DNA of 64,000 nt from Paragonimus westermani (Eukaryota > Platyhelminthes > Trematoda > Plagiorchiida > Troglotrematidae), in contig QNGE01001689.1 in NCBI GenBank assembly GCA_008508345.1, positions 45,266-109,265 of the forward strand, given 5' to 3'. This document shows, in pieces, positions 48,650 to 62,905 of this stretch. Position 1 is the stretch's first letter. Each line of letters starts with the position of its first letter. A program made the position numbers and the translations under genes. The notes under the pieces are model-generated. The model did no database searches. It had not been told where the DNA came from and saw only the letters and a program-made list of their open reading frames with translations.

Positions 48650-48795
48650 TCGCTCTCAATTAATCGCAGCACTTCTCAGAAGGGAGCGTTGGACTCGAGT
48701 TTCGCTCTTCTCAGAGCTCAGGAGTAAAGCGTATCCTTGCTAGGGCATGGGGCTGAACGTTGGCCACAATTTCATCAAATAACCGTCTAGTCGGA
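48650..48795 (-). repeat. SINE-like repeat copy D (partial)
   Basis: This copy aligns with the body and part of the tRNA-like head of copy C: AATCGCAGC, then GGACTCGAGTTTCGCTCTT, GTATCCTTGC and a decayed head to about TCTAGTCGG. The far part beyond the head, present in copies A-C, is not detectable. Same orientation as the others. Confidence 0.6.
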
Positions 48796-51700
48796 AGAAA
48801 TCTGGCCTTATTTAGTCCATGTGTGTGTGACATCCGAAAAGAGTTGTGAATAACCTATCAGACACAGTCGAGACTGCATATTTTAACAGCGTAGTACGCA
48901 AAACATGGAGTTAAACGCTTTCCTACAGTAGTTTTCCCATTTAAAACTTAGTTATGACAGTGATCTCCTGATTATTCGTAACCTTTGGACGAAGGAGCAT
49001 TCTGAATGGAACGAAGAGGTATAAATCGATTGATGTTTTTAGAGTAGTTACCGATTTATTCTTGACAAAAAGACATTTCTAAATGTATCACGTTGGAGCG
49101 TGTTAATTTAACACTACTGTGTGAATGAGATTTGAGATTCAGTAGTGTGAGTCAAGCCTCATGAGGTGTTTGCTCAACTTAGTCTACTAGAGAAGAAAGC
49201 ATCTTGCGACATGAAGGTGGTTGCGTCAAACGCACCCTATGTACACGTCATAGATAAATGGAATATTTCGAGAGAGTGTACAACAGATTGCATGCAAGTT
49301 CCTGAAACCTGATTTACATGTTCAAGTTGCATATAGATAAGCAACTACTTTGAAACATAAAATCTTATTTCCGCAGGAGTCACGGCGTGTCTTGAAAAAG
49401 TGGGCAGACGAACAACAAAGTGAAAAATGAGTGACTGCTGATTTGCGGGACAATTGATGTGAGTAGACCAGGTTTGTGGAGAACGTTGTGGGTTAGACCT
49501 ATTCTCTCTTTCAGAAATCCGCAGTTTACTATTGAGTGATTCGACACAGACAGGCTGAGTAAGGGTTCATCCGAGCTCAGAGAGACTCAGTGGTCCGCCT
49601 GTAACCTTAAATTCATCCTCATACACTTCTCACAAAAAGTTATGCTGTTCGGGAACGTAACTGGAGTCGCTTTCATTCTGGGTGCAGTCATATAATAATC
49701 GAGTTTTATCTGTCATTCAGAACTGACAGCTAACCTGGACAGTGGTAAGCTACTGTCGTCCATGCAACCATAACAGGCTGCATAGTCAACAAAAACAGGG
49801 TTGATTGTCGCCAAACTAGATTGGTTTGTGGTAGTTTGTATCTTCATATCCTTCTTGGTTTCTAGAAAGAAAACTACATATGTTGGTATAGGCGTTCATG
49901 CTGGAAGCTATCCCTGCGTTTGTGACTATTCTATCTGACCCTCACCTATGCGAGAACGGCACTCTTCACAAACTGTCTGCCGTTACTTATTTGTAGCAGG
50001 CAGCTCGAACCACATCTGTTACTTGGGTGTAAAATTTTATATAGGAGGGTAATTTTGATTACGAAACAAGCTCTTATTTTGTGGTCTTCCTAATTTCTAA
50101 TTTCATGAGTTTAGTAACTATTAAGTACTGCAGTGGACTAGTGCACAATTTGATTCCAGCTATTATCTGTTCAGTTGTCCATTTATAATGAACCACACAC
50201 ACTTTGCTTTCGAGTGTTGTACTACAAAAATGACCAAATACCTAAACAGTGAATGTTGAGTTACATATATCAATCGAGCAACGAAAATTCAATGAAACAG
50301 GTAAGTTGTTCAAGTTACTGCAAAGTAATATTTAAAACAACTGTTCTCTGGAATTTCCCACTGGCTATGATGGTGCTAAGAAAGTTGTATCGGTAAGTGT
50401 GGACGTCGGAGTAAAGTCCGTACTGTGGACTCCAATCTCATGACTTTACTTTGGTTCTTAGCCTTTTAGAGGATGTTTCAGAGCAATAAAATACGTGAGC
50501 TGCTAACATAAAATACAGTAAGTTATATGAAAAAGGGAGCTATATAGTCAGTCGAGTGATAATGTCAAAACGTGGATGAAGTTTGTGAATCGATGAACGC
50601 TGTTAGCACTGCTGCACCTAAATATTTCCTTTTTGAGCGTATTTGAGGAATCGTGATGCTTCTAATGAAAATATGTTCCAAATTCAAGTTTCGTAGATAG
50701 AAGTACAAGTATGCATCATGTGTAATCAGGTAGACTCAAGAGACGAAAAATGTGAAGAGAATACCAAGTACCGGGTAACATGGGCGATAAGATAGAAAGG
50801 CTCTGTAGATGAAAGCTCGCAACCGTCCGGCCCTAAGGATGAGTGATAGTGTCTAGACAAACAGCGTTCCGTGTGTATCATGGCAACTACTACAGCAACT
50901 GACATTTGGGGGTTGAGACTACCGCGAGTTAGAGATGAGAACCGAACTACCCTTAACAATGAGAAATGAATTGTAGTTGTTAGTGATGGTTACGGTCAGA
51001 AACGGAAAGCTATTCCCTATTTCCCGAAGTGGAATTTTGTAGTTTTTTATTCGTCAGCGATAACTTTTCAACAACGATGCCTCAGTATACCAACCATAAC
51101 GGTTTATCATGCGTAGTTCACAAACAAACCAAACAGACAAGAACGTGTAAACAACCGATTTTTTCTACAGCTAGTGCAAATGTATTAGTTCAGCGACAGC
51201 GTGTTTCACAGAAACTGAATGGTATTGCTCAGATTAGCCGCACAGTTCCCATTTCAGAGAGGGGATTTGTCGTAGCTCATTGAAACAACGTAACTTAGCG
51301 GTTCACTCAAAGTGTAGCTGTTTTGAGAAGTCGAACTGATTGAACAATCATGTAGTGCAGTTCAGCAATAATTTCAGATCAATAATCACGAGCTACTTGG
51401 ATTCGAATGCGACTGGTAGTTGCTCCCACTTAGGACAGTTTACGACAGTTGCTTCAGCAAATGCAAAATTGAATTAGCTAATACAGTAAAAACTTATTGA
51501 TANAACTTCATTCGTACTACATTTGGTGCGGATATCTTACAATAAAAACTTACTGGCCGGTGTCTGAGAGGTTAAGCCTGATCAACATGATTACGATACT
51601 TCGGTCATAACAAGAAATGCCACCAAACGAGGGGTCAAGTACTTTTTCAACTGACGGAATGAGGCCGAATGAAGATGGAAGTAATGGTCAATTCCAGTCA

Positions 51701-51987
51701 GTTCTGTCTGCGGTAAATCAGCCTTTCTTTGTAGCTTTTGATATGCCATCATTGACCACCAACTGACGCATACAGAAAAATAGCAAATGTACTCTACTTC
51801 CGCTCCCCATCGTGGTATAGTCGACTGCAGTGAGCAATGTGTTAATCCATTTACATGAGGTGAGAATACGTAGGTGCAACTATGGTAGCAAGTGCTACAA
51901 CGGTGATTGAACTTGTTAAACGGAAGTTAGAATGACTCAGACAGCTAGGTTTTGGGCACCAGCGAGAGTTAAATTCAAAGTCAGTAA
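48796..51987. other. No recognisable gene; single N at 51503
   Basis: Short frames only. The N at 51503 is another one-base ambiguity. Unlike the N at 46375, I see no long duplicated sequence on its two sides, only a short AAAACTTA(T/C)TG similarity. Confidence 0.5.
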
Positions 51988-52607
51988 CAGAATTTAGGGC
52001 TACTTAGCACTCGCACGTTTGAGCGAATGATTACTGACTTATTTGCTGTTTACGGACCAAAAAACAACGGTTGCTTGCCCAAGGTCGTCTATGCACGAAT
52101 CCAAGAATTGCCACATGAGCTAACACATATAGTCGACCAAGCATCTCACCTGGAAACCGACTTATCAGAGTGTTTGGAATCAGGAAGATCTCTAGACCAC
52201 GCGAATATCGACCACGTAGACTGGTTACAATCGTTGTGTCATACTTATGTTATCAAGAATACGCTGCATCCGTTAGAAGCAGAACTTTATCTAAAGCAAG
52301 TTTTTGTTTTATTGAACGCGAATATATCAATGAGATGGAGTAATTATTGTGCTGCCAACATAAGTACTACTTCGTACACCCTGACATTGTGACTGCAATG
52401 AGGAAAGGTGTGACAAATATCATAGTGCAGGAGGTGTTTCATGGAGAATCCCTAAGTCTGAAACAGCAAGGTGTTAAGATGTACAATGGTAGTATCAACA
52501 CCAGCACATTCTCTTTGAACACCTGGGGGGTTGTGAAATTTAATGTCGAGGGCCGTAGAAAAGTAGTGGGTGCGTTTCCTGTTGAGCTGAAAAAATTTCG
52601 AGAATAA
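51988..52607 (+). pseudogene. Unrecognised decayed coding region (two overlapping frames)
   Basis: Frame 1 is open from 51988 (after TAA 51985) and from ATG 52027 runs to 52392: 121 codons, acidic and polar, with a plausible globular composition (LEAELYLKQVFVLLNA). Frame 2 takes over near 52347 and runs to TAA 52605, giving VHPDIVTAMRKGVTNIIVQE and ending FNVEGRRKVVGAFPVELKKF. A one-base frameshift near 52345 would join them into about 205 codons. I do not recognise a family. It could be an old retroelement or viral-like fragment, an exon pair, or chance; the balanced composition makes it the most protein-like unassigned stretch here. Confidence 0.3.
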
Positions 52608-55600
52608 GTGCTAATCTGTGACTTTTCTGCGGTTTCAGTTCAGTTGATCTAAGTGTCGTCTGAATACAGGTGTACGGTATTTCTATCTGTGTTTACCCCC
52701 TGGCAACATGCTTCCTGATACTAGCAGCCAGTTCATGGTTAGACCTTTCTAAGTAGCTCATACTGCACCTAAATAGAGAGCTGCATGGGACAGCCTGAAG
52801 CTTCCTCACGTAACTAAGGAGACTGGTAGTTTACTGGTCCGTTATATAATACACTAATTTTTGACATTCGGTGATGTGAATATAACGGCTGTCAGCCAGT
52901 TCCGTCTTATCCCTGACCAGTTGTCATCTAAACAGAGAAATTCCAAGTGTAACGTCTTCGAAACAGCTTTTTAATTCACCTTCCAGTGGTAGTAGCGCTG
53001 ATGGTTAATAATATACAGCATATTACACCGTTTCTGGGTGAGTTTAGCCCTGTGCGTTCGTATGATTATTCTTTGTGTCACTACCTTCTAAAATACACTC
53101 CTCACATCGTGAGCAGCATTTCAACCGCACTGTATTACAGGAAGCAGAAGCTTTACAAATTTATGTACAATCTAACCCATACAGGTCTCCTATTCTTAGG
53201 CCATCCTTTTCACCCAGTGACTAGAACTCTCAGGATTCAAACAACTGTTCGATACATCCTCCTAAGTTACGCCTTATTTTTCAAGATGAGTTCGCTGTGC
53301 TCAGAGTAATAGCGGTTATGAACCACTTCGGTCTTTAAAAATAAACTTTTCCCCAATGGGACTGGAAATTCATGAAACATCTGGGGAAGACGATAGGATG
53401 ACCGCCTTTTATGTTACCAGACCCTGATCACTGTGACTATCATCACCCCTATTCCACGACTGCACGTCATTTAAATCAATGTCAATAGTGCCAGTGGTTC
53501 GACGAACGAAATTTGTGGTGATCGACTGTGTGGTACGATTGCTAATCGAAAAGGACAACCAGAAGAGGTATTTATTTTCGAAATGTGTGTTGAAAAAACT
53601 ATATTTTGATGTCAAGACGCAGTAACCAGTTTTCTCGTACAAACTGCAAAGTATCAATATAGAAAGCCATGGTACAAGGGATGCGCACGAATATGGGCTG
53701 ATATATCCACGTACAATTTGACAACTTACACGAAAACACTTCTTGCGTGTAAGTAGCTGGAGGTTTTAGATTCAGCATCATATATCGTATTCCAACTGTT
53801 GCTATGTGAGTAGCGCTGACACTGGATGTAACTCAGTACACTCACGCCGAAGTGAAGGTTAACATCAGTGGTTGTTAAACTGTGCATTGAATAAAGCGAA
53901 ATTATCGATCTGCATCCCCAAGTAACAATCCACAACTAGTTGAAAATGCCATTCAAATGACACAATGTTAACATAATCTTAACAGAAGTAGCATATCTGC
54001 TTACAAAACCATTTCTAATTGACTTACAGAAGTCTTAAGGAACACGAATGAACTTACTCGAAAGCGCATAGCAGCCAGTAGAACGGCAGACTGTGAAAAC
54101 GCCCACCAAGCCACTCGGTTTATACGAAACAATGACCTGCAAGGTTGAAATCAGCAAACATTAAAGAACCAACGTAAAATGATCGTTCGAGAAGCATTAT
54201 GAAAGCCTCTCTTGTGAGATTATTGACCCATATTAACAACAGACTTACTACGTTTGCTGTGGAAGTGATCGGATTATTTAGATAAGTCATCGTCGGACCA
54301 AGTAAATTATATTTTTATTGTTGTGTTACTAAAGGATCCATGAAAGGGTTAACTGAGAGTGGATGTTTAGTCTGGTCAGTCACAATCCTGTTATGTCGAT
54401 ATTTGGGACCACATTCAAACAAAGCTTCTTGCCGGGCGTACCAGGTGGGGGTTGGACGAGTTAGTCACAAAGTCCGTACTAAACATACCTCGACAAAAAT
54501 GAGTAGGTAGTTTAAACGAATATCAGTTGCCTCAACTGTGGACAGAATACTACTTCTCGTTTCCCGTGATTGCATGACATTAACTTTGTAGAGTTAGCTA
54601 CATGATTCCACCACCTTGAGCGTGTGATCCGGATCGGCAGGTCTGACAGGGAGGTGTTGGTGATTGACTTTGTTGTCCCACTACTGAACCAAGTCATGTT
54701 TTGTTAACGGATCCGTTCAGTTAATCGTCCGATCGTGCGACTGTAGCAAATGAACCCTGAACTAGGCTTCAGAATCAGGTGATTGAAGTCGCGAAGCGCA
54801 AAACTCAAGTGGTCAATCATCTGTCATGACTTGTTCGGATCGACTACTTCTGTGTGAATATTCGGGAATTCCACATTATCCAAAACATGATATTCAGAGT
54901 TAAGTAGTCTTTTAGTTTGCAAGTTATGTGTTTAGAGAAAATAGCATGAGCACTTTTGGAAGGCCTGATTGCAAATAAATAGCCTTGATTGCTGGATGCA
55001 ATACTTCAGAGTCATTGTTGGATGACCTCCTTTTGGAAATGATTGAAAGACAATTCCCAGATGTTACTACAGAAAGCGCATTGCACAAATAGTATGTTGG
55101 TATTATTTTGACTTTTCTCACTGCTGGTCAGTTTGATTTGTTTTAAATCGGCTTTTACCTTTTAGACGCGCTCCTCATTACGAACTGGAATAGAGCGTTA
55201 CAACGATTTACTCATCTCAGCTCTGTTTCATATAGCCAGGCTTCATTGGTGAGGTGCAGACAGAACAAGGATTGTTTAGAAAGACTTTACTGGTGAAAGC
55301 GTTCGTGAAAGCTAACGGCCAGGGGAAGAATTGCAGTGACCCAGTTCAGATGACTAAGACGAAGGGTACTCTTCTTTCTCCGTCGAATCAGTCAGTTGGG
55401 AAATGACATCCACACACCGAAATTTCCCCTATTTCATACGTATGCAGCTGTCTGATTGATCTGATTTTCATTCGTCTAAGAGCCAGTTTTACACTACCGC
55501 TTAGACAGATTTTCAAACCGTTCTGTCTTTCACGATGTCTGCCGGTTTAACTTCAGTTTTAGTGAAGTTTACATAGCCAGGTTAGTTCGATGACTTCATG

Positions 55601-58600
55601 ACTGAGTTGTAGAACATGCCAAACATTTTTAACAACTGAAGACACAACACTTTCCGATCCGTTACTCCGCTGTTCCAAATCTCATATCACTGGCTACTAG
55701 ACACCTTATGATTACAGGCGGCCAGGTTGACTGACTTGTATCCTTTTACATAAAATTACGTAATCGGAATCCAATGTTACTGACCTATAGAAAAACAGCA
55801 TTGATCGGAAAACATATTTCTCAGATGTGTAAACAAAACCTGATTAAAGCAAACCATCTGGTGGTCGTAATGACCATGAAACAATACTTGTTTTGATAAT
55901 ATACATCTTTCTATCGCCTTTCTCTATATGCCCTTGTACACATTCTGCACATGCTAAGATTAAATGTCGCTAAAATATCGCCACACAAGGCATCTAATTT
56001 GATGAAACGGTTAACACTTATGTGATCAAACTTACACTTATTTCCGCCCACCGCGTTTGACACTTAGTCCTCCTTGCCTATGCGGAACTCTAAATATGCA
56101 TCTGATGTCTCACGTTGTCTCAGCTTACAAACCACGGGTTTTCTGAGCATTTCAGAAAGCGACCGTATGTAAACCGAGTCAGTTTGCATGTGTACTTGTG
56201 ATCTGATCGTGACACTGTGACTGTTAGTAGTCTTATGTATATTCAGTAGTGAACAAGAAATTTTATACAAGAGACTGGAATTCGTTGAATTGAACTAAGC
56301 TGTGCTTGAACGGAGTCAAAATGTGCAATAAAAGATCCATTGTAGATGAACTGTTCAAAAATGGATTCTGAGTGCTTTGCAACACTCCCTATACAGTAGA
56401 GGCGACCAAACTGCAATTCCTCCAACATATCACGCTTAATGTTCATTAAGTAAAACGAAATCCTTACCACATTTTTTACAAGTCACAACATCGTTTACAA
56501 TGAGAAACTCGGATGAGCAGTGATAAATCCTCAACAAAAACTCGCTAAGAACCTTACACCGATATGCTATTTTGTGGGACTGAACATCGTGTCATGCTTT
56601 ACTGGCAGAAGGCCTTTGTGGCTGATCGCCTCATAACGTTTATATTCAAATATCTATATCGCGCCCGACAGCCCCCAACGGTCTGCCCGATAGAACTCAA
56701 ATTCCACAAAATACAATCAAGCATCACAGATGGAAACACTATTGAAAACGTTTTCTAACATTTAACGTACAGTATCACAGGTGAGTTAAAAAACACCGTA
56801 GCATTTTGTTTGGACAGTATTGCGTCATTATGATCAGCTCGATGATATCATTAAAAATGAAATAAGTCAATATATTGCACTAATATTAAACACTTTCTTC
56901 GGTTATAAACAACTTAATGGATTTTCAAAATGTGCAAAGATTCGTTGAAGTCATCTATTCAAATTAATTCAAAGTAACTACTTTTCGTGGCACTTTTAGT
57001 GAAAATGGACGTGTACCGTTTTCACAATCGACTCAGTAACTTTATTGCAAGCAAGTAAAACCGGAACAACCTCGGCGGCTTGGAATTACAAGTGAACGAC
57101 TATGGAATTATGGCGGTTGATATATGTTGCAAACATCCAGCTAAGCGCTATAGTTTCCTCATTTGAGTGATAACTACAATATTATATGCATTCACCGCGC
57201 GGGTTGTAAACGAATTCCCAAGCTCACCATCTCGCACATTTCAGTTTTGCATTAATATAGTTTACTTATGAAACCCATTTAACTGACACTATCAGTTACT
57301 CAAGTTGGAATGTGTCTACCTCTCGGAACAAGTTGACGGTTGATAGAACACTGGAATAACTTGTCTGGTCCACTTATATTCTAAGTCGATCTTCACTGAT
57401 TTAGTGAAATTTTTCAAATTTAACGCGGCTGGCTGATGAAATTAACCTGTCTTATCAGGATCTTCGAAATTCACCTCTTTGTCTTTGTGTAACTTACTAG
57501 AAAATTCGTATTCCGTCGACATCTACACTTCGCTCCCTGTCTGTGACCTTGTTTGAATAAGTCGTCTAATGTGAAAACTGTAAGAAATCGATGATCTCGC
57601 ATGAGTATACCCCTTTCAGATAATTAGCGATAATTTGTGTCAACAATGTCGCTCGAAACGCGTGCAACCTTTTAAAATTGTGTTTCATTTGGCCGCGGGG
57701 TCTAAACACTGTCAGGGTGTACACAAAGGTCAGAAGTCTTTCATAAGGGAGGAAATAAAACTTCAGAATTCATGGAAGGGAATGAACTACTTGCAAGAGA
57801 GAACCCCGTAACCGACGAAAAGCAAGTAAGTCACTCGGCCACAGATCGGGTAATTTCTTACTCGAGATCCATACACATACGCTCCTAGTACCAGTCCCAA
57901 ACGCAAGGCATCAGTCAGCGAAACAAATCTTGCCAAACTATAAATTTGGCGTTTTTACAAAGAATGGAAGTTTTTAAAAACATTAGGTGAAATCTTTTAC
58001 CACAGTGGTCTTAGTTAATTTATGTGGGAGATATCCCCACTAATGTTTCTAATGAAGTAAGTAGGCTGTACTATAACTTGTTGGTGATGGGAGCAAACAA
58101 TACCCTATTAAGGCCAACACTGGTCTTATTCAATGAAACCGATCACGGTTTGCGAATATTTGCAGGAATTATCTGAATCACATGCAATACGCGTGCAAGC
58201 ACACGACACTAGGCAGATGCACTGCTCAATCTGTGGAAACTGAGAATTTCGGTTTCTGTTCTATGTTGTGTTGGTATCCATCCTGGGAATAATTCAAATA
58301 CTTAGAATGGATGGTCAACCGTTCTAGTGAATGCACTACACAGTTTGCTAATGATGAAGTCTGCTGAGAACAGCAATCGAGCTTCAGTCGATCCCAAACT
58401 GTTGTCTCATACAAGTATGCACACGCTTTGGTTTACGAAGAGAAATATACGTGAACCATCATAAACTAGCAGCGGCCTGGTTTATTAAAGTATCCGTCCC
58501 GAAATTAAGGGTTGGAATCCATGTTATGTTTGTCTTGCTTGTTAATTTGTTTAAACTAGCAACAATCAAGTGAACGATTTCACGAAGTCTATCGGAACCG

Positions 58601-61600
58601 CCTGTTCATATGAGTGGCAGTTAACAAGACACTCCATGAAAATAATTAGTTATACCCTCAAATAACTAGCTGGCCGTTTTCAGGGTATGTTTGCGTGAGC
58701 CTCCAGCTTAGACCAATAGTACAAATTTTAGTTCTTGTGAATTAGAACAGCGTTGAATGCGTCGAGTTGAATCAGAGTAAGCAGGCTCCCTACCAACACT
58801 ATGTGTTGACGTGCATGTGAAATAATGTCAAGCTAGTCGGACGTTTATACAATAGGTACTTAGATGCGTCCATAGACCGTAGCAGCCGTTACTTGGATTT
58901 GTAATCCTCTGCTAACCATAGGTAATTTACAATTCTTGGCTGAGTAAGAAAAATTGTGACGTGGGAAAACGAAAAGGTTGGTCAAAACAAAAACACTAGA
59001 GTAGCGTCAAATATTGAGGAGTACTTGCAGCCCATTCACGATTTCGTCGACGTTAATGCAAAATACATCGTGTGCAGTTGAACTGCTTTTATGGTAAGCC
59101 GTGTGTTCTGGCTCTTTCGCGATGTAAGTTGCGTGTTGTGGAAATCCTTTAAACTAGTATGATAAACGGAACAATTTTAAGATTCCAAAGAACAATAAAA
59201 CGATGGTGCAGCGAAACTCAATTTTTTACTCCACTGTGAAACGTGTATAAAGCCAAATCCGTTTCTATTCAAGCGCCAACCTACTGGATTCCAAATTCCA
59301 GTGGAAAAGTACAAGGCAATTCTGGGACATTTTAAAGTGCACAAAAGATGGCTGAAATGATCAGAGATGAAACCTACTTAATAACTGAATCGAAATGTCC
59401 GTAAGCCAATTTGGGACCATTCGGTTTGTAAAAGTTTCAAAAAGCCCTCAAACTATAGTTGCGGAAAAGATAAACTCCACACAGAGAGGTCAAGCTTCTT
59501 CAGTTAACCGGTGCAATGTGATTGCATTAATGTAAACACAAATGCATTCAGAAAAACGGAATTTGGCGTCGGCATGCAAACCTAACATTCATCAACAACT
59601 TGTTGACTTATTTACTATACAAACAGAAACAAACGTTCCCAAGAGGTTATCAACAGAAACGAAACTGCACTGTTTAAAAAAGAGGGTTTGTGATATTACT
59701 TAAGAATGACGTTTGGACAGTATGTTGCCCCTCACTTTTTTGTAGGAAATAAGCAGTATTGCTAAGGCTGTAGAAAAATTACAACCTTTAGCTATTTGAC
59801 GAAACTCACTTTGTTTCTCACAGTGATATAAGTAAACAAAATGTTTTTCATAATAATCATTTCGTCTTCCGTTTACTATCAACCCTCTGTAGAGTACGGC
59901 TGAGATCATGCAATTCAAACGGGCTAGGTGAATTTCAGCACATCTGTGATATGTTACTTTGACAATAGTTCTATCACAACTTTGTGACCACTCGACACCG
60001 ATGGTGTTAATTGTTCCGGCTGGAACCAACAATAAAGATTTTTCACCTAGTGAACTCATTTCGTCTGCTTTCTTCACGTAGAGCTTGAAAAGAAATGCAG
60101 TTAATGACTAGGAGTTTCGTTACAGAATGCTCACACCCTTTCTTGCTTAATGAGGTGCTCACCAAAATGTGCTTTCTGCTTACAAACTATTCACTATGAA
60201 TGTGAGTTTATCACATAGAACGAAATCACATTTGGTTGGTACGCACACGTTGTTGCAGTCGTGTTCCATAATGCGGATCTGTAGCTGTTGGTAACCGACT
60301 GGAGCATTGACGCATCGACTCGCTTATTGAGTTTCTAATTGGAATTACACACTATCGTTGGTTTTAGCGTAGAGCTCACCGCAGGGGCTTTTTAGATGTC
60401 ATGGAGTGTGCGCGGCCTCCAAAGATGTACTACGTCAGATGCCTTAGTTACGAGAAATGAGAGGATTAACTTGCCGAATTAAGTGTGGAGTCGTGGACGA
60501 TGTAAACAATTAGATCTGATTCAATGACCTAGCTCTCCGAGCTCTCCGATGAGAATGAGAACAGCACAGTTGCCATTGGTGGACCCAACCATTTTGTTTA
60601 CTTTAATGCCTGCTATTTTCTGTAGATCACAATGAACTGAGGCACACATTTCCCAAAACGGGATCAGTTGCCAGTGGGTTTCAATAATGTACAAGTTCAT
60701 TTTAAAATGATGACTGCAATGCGAACTGTCTTGGAAGTGACTTGCATTCCGAAATATGGTGCCCTTTGTCAGCGACGTTTGGGCTCAGAGTAAAAATTTC
60801 ATCGCTCCGTTTTGTACACTGTAATCCACAAATATGTGCGAGCCTACGACCTTTGATGAAAAGGGACGGATGAAACACGTTATATGCCATCAATTCTGCT
60901 TGTTCTTGTTAGAGCCACGGGTTCCGATTTTTTAAAGCAAACCATAGTTCGTCCGCCCAACGTAGTTACTTCTTCACAGCAATGCGTCATATGAAAAAAC
61001 GTAAACCATCGGCTCCCAATGAGTTAAAACCGAAAGACCTATAGATCCCGCAAAATACTAACCTCATCGGAGATTCTTCATCCTACAAGCTAACCCAATA
61101 GATTTCTGGTGCGCAAGCTTCTTAGGGGAAAGTAAACGAAGGTCACGTATCAGCAAATGTCATGGGATATGAAAAATCGACAGAATTGACGTTCATGCGT
61201 TTGCTGGAGTATCAGTTGAAAACGAGACCAGAGATAAAACAGAACAGTCCATTGTGCATATGTATACACACAAAAACAGACGATGGTAACCTAACCAATA
61301 ATTGCCGTCTGAGCACTCTAAACCACTTGCGTGTATTAAACATTCAGATACTAGTATTATCGAGTGACAGCGCGCTACTTGCGTATATTGAGGAAAAACT
61401 GTGCTAATTAGCGGCAGCTTTTGTTACTGTGATCACCTAGTCTCATTCGAGTATCGATATATATATGAAAATCACTTTTTCAGGATTCTCCGGGTGGAGG
61501 AACTATGCTTACATATGGGAGTATCCTCACTCTAGTGTCTTTGCGTAGTTATCTAGGCTTCCGCTTGTTGGGCAGCAATCTGTTGGCATATACGTCTAGA

Positions 61601-62782
61601 AACCTGGATCGACGAGCGCCGGTGGCCAAGGCCAGTGCTATTGTTAAGCGTTTTTAGAATCGTGTTTAGTAGGGTCCTGGCCTGAAGATGAAAACCAAGT
61701 TTTCCGTCTAACGCACTATGAAGTAATTAGCATTGTTCTACAGCGGTGAGGTGTGAATGGTGTAAAGATGTAACTTGCAGTATTTGCAATGCCTAGGGAA
61801 TAACTTGGGATCCATACTGACATGCTTTAAACAAATTTAGTGAACCGGAATCTAGACAATTACACACAAAAAACATGCTTAAGATAATTTTATTCAGCTT
61901 CTCTTATCTCCTTATCCACCACACACCGGTTCGCTGACAATTAAGGAGTGGTCATACTGCTATTTATGATTTATACATTTACCCCAAGTGATGCGATAGC
62001 AAATGCGTAGATGAGATCTGTTCACTGCCAACCATTTAAACTCACCCATAGTGAGACCAGTACAACGATGATGAAACAGTTACTTTATGGTATCGGTGCG
62101 ATGGAGCTCAGGATCACTGTTCATAAACTCATTTTCTTGCATCTGTCAACTCACATCCATAGATGTGGTGTTAGGTTACATGCGAACATTTCAATGGCTT
62201 GGCTGTGGCTGTTCTGTTACGTTTGTTGCAACAACAGTCGCTAAAATTACTCTTTTGGTTTTATCCCACTCATGCGAGTATTAGCACCGTGATATGTTCC
62301 CCATGAAGTGTATGTTCAAATAAGCTTTGAGCATACTGCGATATAGCGTGCCTGAATGTATCACCGTCAAACACAAGCTACACGTTGTTAAATCGTGAAC
62401 CTATATCTCGTTCACCCTGCGAATAAGAATTAATGACCACGTTTCTGGTTACCTGGGTACGAAGTGGAACATGCCCACCAAATGAATCCAATGAATTCCA
62501 GAAATCAAGAGCCAGTGCAAATTACCTACAATGACTACAGTTTTAATTAACCTATGTTTTCAGAAGTTCACAGCCATGTGCAATTTGGAAATGTGACTAC
62601 GCCGGTATAAGAATACACAATTTAATTTTGTAAAGCTAACCGGTCAAAACTGTTCACGTATTCTTCAAATGAAGCAGTCCCGGAGCTGAAGAGTACCTAT
62701 TAATCAGACAATTCACCCATAATATGTTAACTGGAAATAAGCAGGGGATTTTGGTTCATTATTCAAATAGAACATTGTTCAT
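52608..62782. other. No recognisable gene
   Basis: About 10 kb with only short frames, the longest 52986-53309 (107 codons) and 59700-60077 on the minus strand (125 codons), neither with a recognisable domain. A doubled 9-mer (AGCTCTCCG) near 60532 is the only local repeat I noticed. Confidence 0.45.
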
Positions 62783-62905
62783 AACTGATCGCATTTGCCG
62801 CATTCTCATGGATTTTTAGCCAACTCCTTTCAGAAGGGAGCGTTTCTCTTAAGTTTTGTTGTTGCTAACTATGAGCACATCATATACCCTTGAGAAGAAT
62901 CCCAC
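62783..62905 (-). repeat. SINE-like repeat copy E (partial, diverged)
   Basis: This copy shares the body of the family: GATCGCA, GCATTCTCATGGA(C/T)TTTT, TCAGAAGGGAGCG (as in copy D) and AAGTTTTGTT, then CATATACCCTTG. The tRNA-like head is mostly gone. Orientation as in the other four. Confidence 0.5.

Noticed and set aside
51490..51560. Second false join at the N in 51503
   Set aside because: Only about ten bases are similar on the two sides, too little to indicate an overlap; it may simply be an ambiguous base.
59700..60077. 125-codon minus-strand frame as a gene
   Set aside because: No motif, signal or composition supporting it; isolated in blank sequence.
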